From Clostridiaceae bacterium (GTDB taxonomy: Bacteria > Bacillota > Clostridia > Saccharofermentanales > Saccharofermentanaceae), in NCBI GenBank assembly GCA_012718915.1, contig JAAYBI010000069.1, positions 1 to 40,696 of the forward strand: a DNA stretch of 40,696 nt. The letters run 5' to 3'. Positions 7,864-17,059 of this stretch are shown here, in pieces. The notes below the pieces were generated by a model. That model saw nothing but the letters and a program-made list of their open reading frames with translations. It made no database searches and had not been told where the DNA came from. Every line of letters starts with the position of its first letter. Position 1 is the stretch's first letter. The translations under genes and the position numbers were made by a program.

Positions 7864-9537
7864 ATGAATCAGAGTAGCAATTTTATTTTCGATATTATTG
7901 AGCAGGATATTGCGCCCGGAGGACAGTTTTTCGGCAAGACCGTACATACTCGTTTTCCTCCCGAGCCGAACGGCTATCTTCATATAGGCCACGCCAAGGC
8001 ATTGGAAATCGATTTTGGTGCGGCGGAACGCTTCGGAGGACTTTGTAACCTCCGTATGGATGACACCAATCCGACCAAAGAAGACGAAGAATATGTCGAC
8101 GCTATCAAAGAAGATATTCGCTGGTTGGGTCACGACTGGGGCGATCGTTTTTACTATGCATCCGATTACTTCGAGCAGATGTATGAGTTTGCCAAAGAAT
8201 TGATTACCAAAGGTCTTGCATATGTATGTGAGCAAACACCGGAAGAGGTTCGACTGAATCGCGGCGATCTTTCTACTCCGGCAAAAAGTCCTTTTAGAGA
8301 CCGGCCGATTGAAGAAAGCATGGCGCTATTCGAAAAGATGCGAGACGGTGAATTCGAAGACGGCAAAATGACGCTCCGTGCCAAAATCGATTTGGCTTCC
8401 GGCAATTTTAACATGCGAGACCCCGTTATATATCGCATCAATCGCATCCGCCATCACAACACCGGTGATCGTTGGTGTATTTATCCGATGTATGATTTTG
8501 CTCACCCGATTGAGGACGCACTCGAAGGCATTACACATTCGCTATGTTCATTAGAATTCGAAGCGCATCGTCCGCTATATGATTGGGTCATCAACCATTG
8601 CTCGGTACCTTGTAAACCGCGCCAAATTGAGTTTGCCAGACTGGGTATCACGCACACAGTCATGTCCAAAAGAAAACTTCGCAATTTAATAGAACAAGGA
8701 ATCGTCGACGGTTGGGATGATCCACGCATGCCGACTCTTTGCGGACTAAGGCGTCGCGGTTACACGCCTTCTTCTATTCGCACTTTCCACGAGCGCAACG
8801 GTGTTTCAAAAGTTAACAGCGTTGTTGATTATGCTTTTCTGGAGCATTGTCTTCGTGAGGAATTGAATCGCACCGCATTTCGTGCCATGGCCGTTTTACA
8901 ACCGATTACGCTGATTATTGAGAATTATCCGGAGAATCAAACCGAAGTATTTACTGTTGAGAATAATCCCGAGAATCCGGAAGACGGAACCCGAGAAGTG
9001 AGTTTCTCAAAAAAATTATTTATTGAAGCCGATGATTTTCAAGAAGTCCCCGAGAAAAAGTACTTTCGACTTTTTCCCGGAAATGAAGTCCGCCTGAAGT
9101 CCGCATACGTCGTCAAGTGTATTCGCTGCGAAAAAGACAGCGCAGGTAAAGTCCACACGGTATACGCGACTTATGATCCCGACAGCCGCGGTGGAAATAC
9201 CGCGGACGGACGAAAAATCAAGTCAACCATTCACTGGGTAGACGCTGACACAGCTTTCAATGCCACCGTCAAGCTCTATGATCGTCTGTTTGATGTTGAG
9301 TCACCCGATCTTGCCGACTGTGACTACATTGCACATGTTCGCGACGACTCCGTTATAACCATAGAAAATGCAAAACTGGAAGCGTCTCTCCGGGATTGCC
9401 CGGATCAGGCTCGCTTCCAGTTCATGAGATTGGGCTATTTTTGTAAAGATGCTAAGTCGTCAAATCCTGACGAGCCGATTTTTATCCGGTCCGTCTCTCT
9501 CAAAGACAGTTTTCGACCGAAAAACGATACCCCGTGA
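7864..9537 (+). CDS. glnS: Glutaminyl-tRNA synthetase
   Basis: Class I synthetase that charges tRNA-Gln directly with glutamine. The 557-residue protein has TRFPPEPNGYLHIGHAKAL near the N-terminus (HIGH), MDDTNPTKEDEEY, and VMSKRKL (KMSKS), followed by the two beta-barrel anticodon domains expected of bacterial GlnRS (about residues 340-550). GAGGTG precedes the ATG. It is downstream of gltX. Its last 38 bases overlap the end of galM on the other strand, so no terminator separates the convergent genes. Many Bacillota lack GlnRS and use the GatCAB amidotransferase; a true GlnRS here implies tRNA-Gln is charged directly. Confidence 0.97.
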   Translation: MNQSSNFIFDIIEQDIAPGGQFFGKTVHTRFPPEPNGYLHIGHAKALEIDFGAAERFGGLCNLRMDDTNPTKEDEEYVDAIKEDIRWLGHDWGDRFYYASDYFEQMYEFAKELITKGLAYVCEQTPEEVRLNRGDLSTPAKSPFRDRPIEESMALFEKMRDGEFEDGKMTLRAKIDLASGNFNMRDPVIYRINRIRHHNTGDRWCIYPMYDFAHPIEDALEGITHSLCSLEFEAHRPLYDWVINHCSVPCKPRQIEFARLGITHTVMSKRKLRNLIEQGIVDGWDDPRMPTLCGLRRRGYTPSSIRTFHERNGVSKVNSVVDYAFLEHCLREELNRTAFRAMAVLQPITLIIENYPENQTEVFTVENNPENPEDGTREVSFSKKLFIEADDFQEVPEKKYFRLFPGNEVRLKSAYVVKCIRCEKDSAGKVHTVYATYDPDSRGGNTADGRKIKSTIHWVDADTAFNATVKLYDRLFDVESPDLADCDYIAHVRDDSVITIENAKLEASLRDCPDQARFQFMRLGYFCKDAKSSNPDEPIFIRSVSLKDSFRPKNDTP

Positions 9538-10627
9538 AGTAGCACTTGCGCTCTCCCGGTTGGATAATCGCATCCGGAAACTCGGAGTGATTCACCGCAT
9601 CCGGATACATTTGTGCTTCAAGACAAATACCGGAGTACGCCTCGTAAGTTCCGTCATTTTTCGAAGGACAGGCAAGCAGATGATTGCCTGTGTATATTTG
9701 TACACCCGGAAAATTTGTAAGCATTTCCATCTTACGGCCGGTCTTCGGATCATAAAGATACGCAGACGGAATGTCAGCGTGTCCATTGTTGTCCAAGCAG
9801 TAGTTCTGATCCATACCTTTGGAGCATGCGAGTTGAGGATGTGAATCATTCATGGACTTACCGACGTAATCCGGTTTCTGAAAATCAAATGGTGTACCGG
9901 TTACATCAAGATATGTTCCATCAGGTACATTATCTTGAGCCTTCTTAGTTATTCGGGAGGCGTTAATCCAAAGAAGGTGATCCTTAACGCTTCCGGCATC
10001 ATGGGACTCCAGGTTGAAGTAGGAGTGATTCGTCGGTGCAAACACGGTTTTCTTGTCCGTTTCTGCTGTAAATACTATGATTAGCGTCTTGTCTTTTCCC
10101 CATGCATAAAACACTTGTGCCTTGAGATTCCCCGGGAAACCTGCGGCGCCATCGGGAGAAATCATTTCAAACAGCACAGCCTCCCCTTCTATCTCCTGCT
10201 TTGAATCGATATGGGTATGATTCAGGAAATCTTGTCCCTCTGATTCCGATAGCACTGTACCCTTCCAAAACGTATCATGAAAACCGGGCGAACCACTGTG
10301 CAAATTATTATCTCCCTCATTTTGGGAAATATGATATCTCTCGCCGTCTATTTCAAATGTGGCCCCCTTGATTCGATTTGCGCTTCTGCCGACCGTGATA
10401 CCATGCCACGACGGATTCAGTATATAGGTATCCAAATCCTTATGGCCAAGTTCAATATCAGCCAGTTGACCGAATCGATCCGGAACCATAATCTTTGTGA
10501 TTAGCGCACCGAGATTGATTACCGAAAAAGACGCTCCGGATGAATGCTTGAGGGTGTACTCAAATGATACTTCTCGGAACTTATCCGGGTCTTGGGATAA
10601 TAGATAGGGCTTCATTTCGATTCTCAT
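9500..10627 (-). CDS. galM: Aldose 1-epimerase (mutarotase)
   Basis: Interconverts the alpha and beta anomers of galactose, glucose and related sugars in the cytosol. The 375-residue protein has the family layout: GRSANRIKGATFEIDGERY (substrate-binding Arg), NLHSGSPGFHDTFW, TNHSYFNL with the catalytic-acid His, and CLEAQMYPDAVNH with the catalytic-base Glu. ATG at 10627 has GGAGAAG upstream; an in-frame ATG four codons later has none. It follows ppk1 by 78 bases on the same strand and may be read through from it, although the functions are unrelated. Its 3' end overlaps glnS by 38 bases in convergent orientation. Confidence 0.93.
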   Translation of the reverse strand: MRIEMKPYLLSQDPDKFREVSFEYTLKHSSGASFSVINLGALITKIMVPDRFGQLADIELGHKDLDTYILNPSWHGITVGRSANRIKGATFEIDGERYHISQNEGDNNLHSGSPGFHDTFWKGTVLSESEGQDFLNHTHIDSKQEIEGEAVLFEMISPDGAAGFPGNLKAQVFYAWGKDKTLIIVFTAETDKKTVFAPTNHSYFNLESHDAGSVKDHLLWINASRITKKAQDNVPDGTYLDVTGTPFDFQKPDYVGKSMNDSHPQLACSKGMDQNYCLDNNGHADIPSAYLYDPKTGRKMEMLTNFPGVQIYTGNHLLACPSKNDGTYEAYSGICLEAQMYPDAVNHSEFPDAIIQPGERKCYFTGYRFSVENCL

Positions 10628-10705
10628 GATTCTCTTCTCCGTTTCAATTATTATTCAAATATGATTTGTATTATGAATGCGATATGAACTCAATACCGGA
10701 TTTTG

Positions 10706-12934
10706 TCATTGACGATCAGAAGGAGGTTCTGCAGGAACAAACGCCTTGTGTTCCCTCTCTCTATCTTTCGCTTTCGCAGATTCATCCGCGAGTCGAATCA
10801 ACTCAATCTGGCTATCGTATTTTTTCTTGCCTCGTAAATCAAGCTTGTGATAAGTACCGTCAGAACAGAGCCAATGCGAACGAAGTGTATCTTTCAGCTC
10901 AATATCAAGCACTTCTTTGACTCTATTACGACACGCCTCATCCTCTATGGGGAACATTAACTCTACCCGACGATCTAAATTTCTGGGCATCCAGTCTGCC
11001 GAAGACAGATAAATATCTTCGGCGCCCTCATTGAAAAAGTAGTATATACGAGAGTGTTCTAAAAATCGTCCGGTAATCGAACATACTTTTATATTCTCAG
11101 ATAGCCCCGGAACTCCTGGACGCAAACAGCAAATTCCACGAACAATTAATTCAATTTTAACGCCGGCGTCCGACGCGTCGTAAAGTGCATCAATAATTTT
11201 GCCGTCGACCAAGGCATTCATTTTCGCTATGATATGCGCTTTTTTACCTTCCTTGGCATTTTTTATCTCTTTGCGAATTTTTTGAATAAAAAAGTCCTTC
11301 ATCCACAAGGGTGCCGGAACAAATCTTCTCCATTCGGGCGGCTGCGAAAAGCCCGACAGCATATTAAAAAATTCAGACGCATCCACGCCAAATGGCTCCG
11401 ACGCCGTAAACAATCCGATATCGGTATATATTTTGGCCGTGATGTTGTTATAATTGCCTGTACCCAAGTGGAGATATCGACGAATACCATCCTCTTCCTG
11501 TCGAACGACTAAGGTTATCTTGCTGTGTGTTTTGAGACCCACCAATCCGTAGATCACATGACAGCCGGCGTTCTCAAGTTTCTTCGCCCAGTTGATATTA
11601 TTCTCCTCGTCAAATCGAGCCTTTAATTCTACGAGCGCCATAACCTGTTTTCCGTTCTGCGCCGCCAGGGCCAAGCTCTCAATAATCGGAGAAGCTTTAC
11701 TGACACGATAAAGCGTCTGTTTGATAGCTAATACTTTCGGATCTCGCGCCGCCTGATCCAAAAACGCAGCGACCGGTTCAAAAGACTCATACGGCAGATG
11801 CATTAAGCGATCCTTTTCGCGTATCTGGTCTAAAATATTATCCGTACCATCAAACATCGACGGCTTTTGTGGTGTATGAGGTGCATCGCATAAAGCCGGA
11901 TAGCTATGGGCTATACCGGAATACATGCGCATCAAAAAAGTCAAATCGATCGGACCGGTAACGCAAAAAATATCTTTTCGATCGATTTCAAGTGCATCCG
12001 ATATATACTTCAATAAATTCAGGTCCATGTCCTCATTGATTTCCAAACGAATAATTTCACCATAACGACGCATACGAACTTGCTCTTCAATTTCTTTAAG
12101 CAAGTCCTCCGCTTCGTCTTCATCTATATCGAGGTCCGCATTTCGCATCACTCTGTAAAACCCGGTCGAAATAATATCCACACCGGTAAATAGGAGATGA
12201 ATATTCGCTCGAATAATTTGCTCAATGGGTACAAATCCGATTCCGTTTGACGTTCTGAACTCAAAAAGTCTCGGTACAACTGTCGGGACTTGAAGGGTCG
12301 CAAACAATAGCTCCTCATCTCCAGCCGAAATAGAATTAACAGAAGTCGAAATATCTTCGACATTTCGGCGCACGGCCAATATACAAATATTGAGTTGCCT
12401 ACTGTATATAAGCGGAAAAGGTCGAGACACATCAACGGCCATCGGTGTCAGTATAGGATATAGCGTCGACATAAAGTATCGATCCGCCAATGCCTTTGCC
12501 TTTTTATCCAATTGTTCGTAATCAAGAATACTGATTCCGTGAACTTGAAGAGAAGGCAGAAGTGATCTTGAATATGTTGAATACATCAGCGCCATACTGC
12601 TTCTTGTTTTTTGATCAATTTTTTCAAGTTGCTCGTCCACCGTCAATCCGGATATGTCACGCTCGTTGTAGTGAATGCTCTGCATATCCCTTAATGACGC
12701 AACTCGAACAATATAGAATTCATCTAAATTCGATGCAGTAATTGATAGAAACTTGATACGCTCCAGCAAGGGATGTTTCGTATCTCTCGATTCAAAAAGA
12801 ATTCTGTCATTGAATTCAAGCCAACTGAGTTCTCTGTTGAAAAAACGCTCGGGATTAGACTCAATGCCGGCATTATCCGTATTCTTTTTATCGCCGGTCT
12901 TCTGAGATTTTTTCTTTTCATTCTTGGAATTCAT
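10706..12934 (-). CDS. ppk1: Polyphosphate kinase 1
   Basis: Makes inorganic polyphosphate from ATP, reversibly. The 742-residue protein has the four-domain Ppk1 layout: N domain with RFFNRELSWLEFNDRIL (30-46) and SNLDEFYIVRVA (68-79), head domain, and two C-terminal phospholipase-D-like domains. H470 in LKTHSK is the expected phosphorylated histidine, H489 in YLHLGTGNYN the second active-site histidine, and FLEHSRIYYF and YLSSADWMPRNLDRRVE match later conserved blocks. The 17 or so N-terminal residues are Lys-rich and probably disordered. Its ATG overlaps the ppx stop (ATGA) and its AGGAGG lies inside ppx, so translation is coupled: synthesis and breakdown enzymes are made together. Confidence 0.97.
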   Translation of the reverse strand: MNSKNEKKKSQKTGDKKNTDNAGIESNPERFFNRELSWLEFNDRILFESRDTKHPLLERIKFLSITASNLDEFYIVRVASLRDMQSIHYNERDISGLTVDEQLEKIDQKTRSSMALMYSTYSRSLLPSLQVHGISILDYEQLDKKAKALADRYFMSTLYPILTPMAVDVSRPFPLIYSRQLNICILAVRRNVEDISTSVNSISAGDEELLFATLQVPTVVPRLFEFRTSNGIGFVPIEQIIRANIHLLFTGVDIISTGFYRVMRNADLDIDEDEAEDLLKEIEEQVRMRRYGEIIRLEINEDMDLNLLKYISDALEIDRKDIFCVTGPIDLTFLMRMYSGIAHSYPALCDAPHTPQKPSMFDGTDNILDQIREKDRLMHLPYESFEPVAAFLDQAARDPKVLAIKQTLYRVSKASPIIESLALAAQNGKQVMALVELKARFDEENNINWAKKLENAGCHVIYGLVGLKTHSKITLVVRQEEDGIRRYLHLGTGNYNNITAKIYTDIGLFTASEPFGVDASEFFNMLSGFSQPPEWRRFVPAPLWMKDFFIQKIRKEIKNAKEGKKAHIIAKMNALVDGKIIDALYDASDAGVKIELIVRGICCLRPGVPGLSENIKVCSITGRFLEHSRIYYFFNEGAEDIYLSSADWMPRNLDRRVELMFPIEDEACRNRVKEVLDIELKDTLRSHWLCSDGTYHKLDLRGKKKYDSQIELIRLADESAKAKDREREHKAFVPAEPPSDRQ

Positions 12935-14475
12935 TTTGTTGGCCTCCTAAGACGAAGACTTGGAGTTACGCCAAACACCTGACTGTAGAGTACACGTTTC
13001 TGTTCAAAAGCCCACTCCTCAAACGTCAAATCATAGGCGCTGTCACAAAGAATGGTCAGCGAATCCGTGCTTGCTGTAATCGATGTGCTTCGAATTTTTT
13101 GACGGTGCGACGCATCCATCGCATCTGCGATACGCAATATTCCGGTCAGTTTTGAGACCAGCATTTTTGTTTCGGATGGCAAGTAGGTATAAAACCGATC
13201 GGAAAACATCTCCGGCTTTGCATAAAACCTTGCGCAGCAGGCAACGACTTCACGCTCATTTTCATTGAGGCCAATCAACTCCGTCGTGTTAATGATGTGA
13301 TACGACCGGGAACCGTGTTTGCTGACATGAATATATTTACCTACCTCATGAAGAATGACGGCGATTCGTAATAGCAAGCGCTCTTGTGAGCCCATACCGT
13401 GATACTTAACACTGGAATCAAAAATTGAAAGCGCATGCTTTTCGACATTCTCCGTATGCTTCTTATCACTTCGATAACGTTTGGCGATATGCCTTGCAGC
13501 TGCAATTAAGTCGAGTTCCGGATCCAGTTTGAGCTTGAACCCCCAGGAATCGTAGGCCAAATGATACGCGACACCGTCACTTAATGAGGCCGCCGGTAAA
13601 TGCACGCCATCCAATCCGGTGTAGTCCAGCATTTTCTTAATTAGTATGGCTGTCGGCAGCAACAGCGAAGCAATCAAAGAAGGCACATTATGCGTCAAGG
13701 AAAGATCGGTCGATTTTGTCCGGAGCAAGAGTTCATAGACATCCAAAAACTGCTTCTTGGTCAAAAAACAATATGCTCGACTCGACAATCCCGCTAAAGT
13801 CTTGATGAATCCGATATTTCCACCAAATGCAATAAACTCCTTATAACTAATGCCCTTAGGCTCAACTGAGTGATAATCATCCAAATCTTGAGAAATAAAT
13901 TCTTCAAGAACTTCTGTGTAGTGAGTCGTCTTGCGCTCTAAATCTGACAATAACTCACTGACACGCAGAGACCCCAAAAGCATATTCTGGCTAAAAACAA
14001 ACTCCGACTTATCATAAACGGTAGCCTGAATGCTTCCGGCTCCGATATCAAGCATCATCGTACCGTTCCGAATGATGTCGACAAAGTCCGGCTGGTCTTC
14101 TTTGACCGCTAAATTATGATAATAGCGCTCTTGGGCATTATCAATAACCTTCACCTTAAAATCTGTCCGCAACCGAATCTGCTCAACCAAAAAATCTTTG
14201 TTTCTGGCCTCGCGAAAAGAACTGGTCGCGACACAAACCGCTTTTGCAACACCGTACTCCTTCATCTTCATGCGATATCCGTCGAGAATTTCACAAAACT
14301 CGGCAATCTGTTCTGCCGTTACATAGCCGTCACGATATGTCTTGGCACCAAATGAAAAATAGGTCCGAACAGACTCTACTTCCCTGGGCTTACGATTGGG
14401 AAAAGTTTCAAATATCTTGAGTCTTAATGCAAGTGACCCAAAATCAATGATTGCAATAAAAGGGTCCTTAGACAT
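12931..14475 (-). CDS. ppx: Exopolyphosphatase / Ppx-GppA family phosphatase
   Basis: Predicted to release phosphate from polyphosphate ends, and possibly to hydrolyse pppGpp as some relatives do. The 514-residue protein has an actin-like N-terminal domain: AIIDFGSLALRLKIF (8-22) is the first phosphate loop and MMLDIGAGSIQATVYD the second. Residues about 310-500 form the HD-type helical domain, with ILHEVGKYIHVSKHG where many relatives have HD, so the metal-binding aspartate reads Glu. It is the first gene of the ppx-ppk1 pair, with AGGTGG before the ATG and a good promoter. Which activity it has cannot be decided from sequence. Confidence 0.93.
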   Translation of the reverse strand: MSKDPFIAIIDFGSLALRLKIFETFPNRKPREVESVRTYFSFGAKTYRDGYVTAEQIAEFCEILDGYRMKMKEYGVAKAVCVATSSFREARNKDFLVEQIRLRTDFKVKVIDNAQERYYHNLAVKEDQPDFVDIIRNGTMMLDIGAGSIQATVYDKSEFVFSQNMLLGSLRVSELLSDLERKTTHYTEVLEEFISQDLDDYHSVEPKGISYKEFIAFGGNIGFIKTLAGLSSRAYCFLTKKQFLDVYELLLRTKSTDLSLTHNVPSLIASLLLPTAILIKKMLDYTGLDGVHLPAASLSDGVAYHLAYDSWGFKLKLDPELDLIAAARHIAKRYRSDKKHTENVEKHALSIFDSSVKYHGMGSQERLLLRIAVILHEVGKYIHVSKHGSRSYHIINTTELIGLNENEREVVACCARFYAKPEMFSDRFYTYLPSETKMLVSKLTGILRIADAMDASHRQKIRSTSITASTDSLTILCDSAYDLTFEEWAFEQKRVLYSQVFGVTPSLRLRRPTK

Positions 14476-14503
14476 CTCTCCACCTCGCTTATAGACTACA
14501 AAT

Positions 14504-14532
14504 ATTATACAACGTCAAGTGATATTAACCAA
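14504..14532 (-). promoter_or_regulatory. Promoter of ppx-ppk1
   Basis: Reading the minus strand: TTGGTT (14532-14527), a 17-base spacer, TATAAT (14509-14504), 29 bases before the ppx ATG. A TTGACG also lies inside the spacer. No PHO-type repeats were noticed. Confidence 0.65.
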
Positions 14533-14713
14533 CAAGACAGAATAATAATTGAATCGACTCTAAACGGTTAAGATACCCTACTGAAATCCGGATTCTGATC
14601 AATTAATATATATACTCATCATCCGACGAGCAATTAGTAAGATTTTGGCGAGAAGATGAATATAATATCTTAGTAATTCACTCAAGACCTCACGCACAAG
14701 AGATCTTTTTTGA

Positions 14714-14719
14714 TATAAT
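14714..14719 (+). promoter_or_regulatory. -10 box of the thioesterase gene
   Basis: A TATAAT sits 28 bases before the ATG at 14748. There is no recognisable -35 at 16-18 bases. The rest of 14533-14713 is AT-rich and shows no gene. Confidence 0.45.
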
Positions 14720-14747
14720 TCAGAAAACAACTCTTCGGAGGATCATC

Positions 14748-15272
14748 ATGAATACTGATAAATGCGAGCCTATTTCAGAAAATCCCGTAGATGCACTATT
14801 GAAGACTCAACAATATTTTGAGTGCGAACTGAATAAGTTGGTCGACGAAATTGCAACAGAAGAGGCTTATCGTTTTTCAAAAATTAAGAGCAGAAACGAT
14901 TCCCGCACAGAGCATGTTCAAATAGTCATGTATCGGCATACCAATGGTTCCGGTCGACTTTTTGGCGGAGCACTGCTTCAGATGATTGATGTCGTCGGTG
15001 CAATATGTGCCAGAAGACATGCAGGAACCGAAGTCACCACCGTAGCTATCGACCACCTGGAATTTAAGGCTCCGGCACAAATCAACTCGACACTCGTGTT
15101 GATATCAGAAGTCGAATCCGTCGGTAGAACATCCATGAAAGTTAAAATTTCAACTTTCGTCGAACAACTGAACGGCTCTCGTGAAGAAATAAATACCGCT
15201 CATGCAACCTTTGTTGCACTAGATCGTCAAAACCGCCCGACACCCGTACCACGTTTACTTGAAGCACAATAA
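14748..15272 (+). CDS. Acyl-CoA thioesterase (hotdog fold)
   Basis: Predicted to hydrolyse acyl-CoA to free acid and CoA, like YciA/YkhA-type enzymes. Residues about 55-165 form the hotdog domain: NGSGRLFGGALLQMIDVVGAICARRHAG holds the conserved Gly-Gly and catalytic Asp of the N..G.lfGG.l..wiD pattern, VTTVAIDHLEFKAPAQ forms the dimer strand, and SREEINTAHATFVALD closes the sheet. The first 50 residues are a charged helical extension longer than in typical 130-150-residue relatives. GGAGG precedes the ATG. It has its own promoter and shares a bidirectional terminator with ilvB. The substrate is unknown. Confidence 0.88.
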   Translation: MNTDKCEPISENPVDALLKTQQYFECELNKLVDEIATEEAYRFSKIKSRNDSRTEHVQIVMYRHTNGSGRLFGGALLQMIDVVGAICARRHAGTEVTTVAIDHLEFKAPAQINSTLVLISEVESVGRTSMKVKISTFVEQLNGSREEINTAHATFVALDRQNRPTPVPRLLEAQ

Positions 15273-15297
15273 TCTCTTTTACATAGCAAAGACAAAA

Positions 15298-15319
15298 CGG
15301 GCTCCTTTTCGGGAGCCCG
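15298..15319. terminator. Bidirectional terminator, thioesterase and ilvB
   Basis: CGGGCTCC (15298-15305) pairs perfectly with GGAGCCCG (15312-15319). The + side is followed by CTTTATT and the minus side by TTTTGTCTTT. It lies between the convergent stops at 15272 and 15329. Confidence 0.85.
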
Positions 15320-15328
15320 CTTTATTGA

Positions 15329-17029
15329 TTACATTCCCGGCATCATCATATCTTCCGGATTCTTACCCGCCGGTATCATCGGGTATACCAGCTCTTTAAT
15401 ATCAAGCATGACGTGTAGAACATAAGGCCCATCTGTGTCGTGCATAATCTTGATCTGCTCAATCAACTCGTCCTTGTTGGTTGCGCGACCTCCCTTAAGT
15501 CCGTATGCATCCGCAATCTGAATAAAATTCGGATTGTTTTCAAGAAGCGTCTGACTGTATCGTTTTTCGAAAAACAATTCTTGCCACTGACGAACCATGC
15601 CAAGCTGCTGATTATCCATAATGATAACTTTGACATTAAGATTCATCGATTTCAAAGGTCCAAACTCTTGAATCGTCATTTGCAATCCGCCATCACCGAC
15701 AAACAAGACCACCGGTCTCTCCGGAGCGGCAATTGCAGCACCGACCGCATACGGCAAACCGGTTCCCATTGTCCCCAAGCCACCGGATGTCAAAAACGAA
15801 CGTGGGCTTTCAACTTGAAAATGCTGTGCCGCAAAAATCTGCTGTTGACCGACATCGGTAACCAAAATTGGTTTTTCTCCGACATACGCCTGAGAAATGG
15901 CATATACCACCGCCTCGGGTAATAAACGATCATCAAGCTCGTGCAAACGGTCCTTGATTCCTTGATACCGAATCCTCTTTTCTGATATGCGTTCATTCCA
16001 CTCAGTCCATAGTCCTTCAAGTGAATCTTCGGGGAACTTTAAATTCATATGTGAAAAAAATGAACAGGCATCATCCTCGATCTCAATGTGCGGACGAATA
16101 TTCTTGCCGATTTCTGCGGGATCAATATCCACATGAATCACCGTACGACCCTCATACGCATTGTATTTGGAAGGATTTCCGATTATTCGATCTGAGAATC
16201 GACATCCTACGGCCAAAAGCAAGTCACACTTTCCGATTGCAACATTGGCTTGCGGGGTACCGTGCATTCCGACCATTCCGAGATATTTCGGATGATTTTC
16301 ATCAATAGCGCCCTTGCCCATCATGGTTGTCGCAACGAGCATACCGCTTTTGCTCATAAACTCGGATAAAGCCTCGCATGCGCCATCTGAGATTACGACG
16401 CCACCACCGATGAGAAGTAGCGGTTGTTTTGCATTTTTCAATGCATCAAATACTTGCGAAACCATGTCAACTGCTTCTTTTCGTTTTGGACGATGAATGA
16501 TAACGCCTTCTCCGCTCGATTGATCTACAGGGATTTCAGTGGTAAATAAATCTTTGGGAACGTTGACCAAAACCGGTCCGGGACGACCTTCGGTCGTCAA
16601 TTGCCAGGCTTCTTCGAGTGTCGGAATCAAGTCTTCCGGCGTCATAACAAGATAGTTATATTTTGTTATCGGTTGAGTAATACCGGTGATATCCGCTTCT
16701 TGAAAAGCATCTTTACCAATGCTGTCTCTGGCGACCGCGCCGGTGATTGCCAGTAACGGAACCGAGTCAAGATAAGCATCAGCGATACCCGTCACGAGAT
16801 TGGTAGCTCCGGGTCCGGATGTGGCAAATACGACTCCCGGACGGCCGGTAACCTTCGCATATCCTTCCGCGGCATGAACCGCCCCTTGCTCATGCCGTGT
16901 TAACACATGAGGAAATTGAGTTTGATAAATTGCATCATAAAGTACAATAACGGATCCGCCGGGATATCCAAACGCCGGATTCACGCCCTTTTTCTTTAAA
17001 AAATTAATAATGGTCATTGCACCATTCAT
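15329..17029 (-). CDS. ilvB: Acetolactate synthase, catalytic subunit
   Basis: ThDP enzyme that joins two pyruvates, or pyruvate and 2-ketobutyrate, at the branch point of valine/leucine and isoleucine synthesis. The 566-residue protein has the three ThDP-enzyme domains: TRHEQGAVHAAEGYAKVTG (activating Glu), a central FAD-binding domain, and FVGDGGLQMTIQE followed by MDNQQLGMVRQWQELFF for ThDP and metal binding. The long QWQELFF segment and FAD-domain motifs favour the anabolic form over catabolic AlsS. It is the last gene of the operon, 30 bases after ilvD, with GAGAGGTG before the ATG. No ilvN regulatory subunit follows: the operon ends in a terminator, so ilvN is either elsewhere or absent. 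Confidence 0.96.
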   Translation of the reverse strand: MNGAMTIINFLKKKGVNPAFGYPGGSVIVLYDAIYQTQFPHVLTRHEQGAVHAAEGYAKVTGRPGVVFATSGPGATNLVTGIADAYLDSVPLLAITGAVARDSIGKDAFQEADITGITQPITKYNYLVMTPEDLIPTLEEAWQLTTEGRPGPVLVNVPKDLFTTEIPVDQSSGEGVIIHRPKRKEAVDMVSQVFDALKNAKQPLLLIGGGVVISDGACEALSEFMSKSGMLVATTMMGKGAIDENHPKYLGMVGMHGTPQANVAIGKCDLLLAVGCRFSDRIIGNPSKYNAYEGRTVIHVDIDPAEIGKNIRPHIEIEDDACSFFSHMNLKFPEDSLEGLWTEWNERISEKRIRYQGIKDRLHELDDRLLPEAVVYAISQAYVGEKPILVTDVGQQQIFAAQHFQVESPRSFLTSGGLGTMGTGLPYAVGAAIAAPERPVVLFVGDGGLQMTIQEFGPLKSMNLNVKVIIMDNQQLGMVRQWQELFFEKRYSQTLLENNPNFIQIADAYGLKGGRATNKDELIEQIKIMHDTDGPYVLHVMLDIKELVYPMIPAGKNPEDMMMPGM

Positions 17030-17059
17030 TGAAACACCTCTCTTTCTTCTTGTCTCAGC

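Noticed and set aside
15440-15922. 160-codon open frame on the + strand
   Set aside because: It lies wholly antisense to ilvB, whose motifs are unambiguous, and its product has no recognisable domain.
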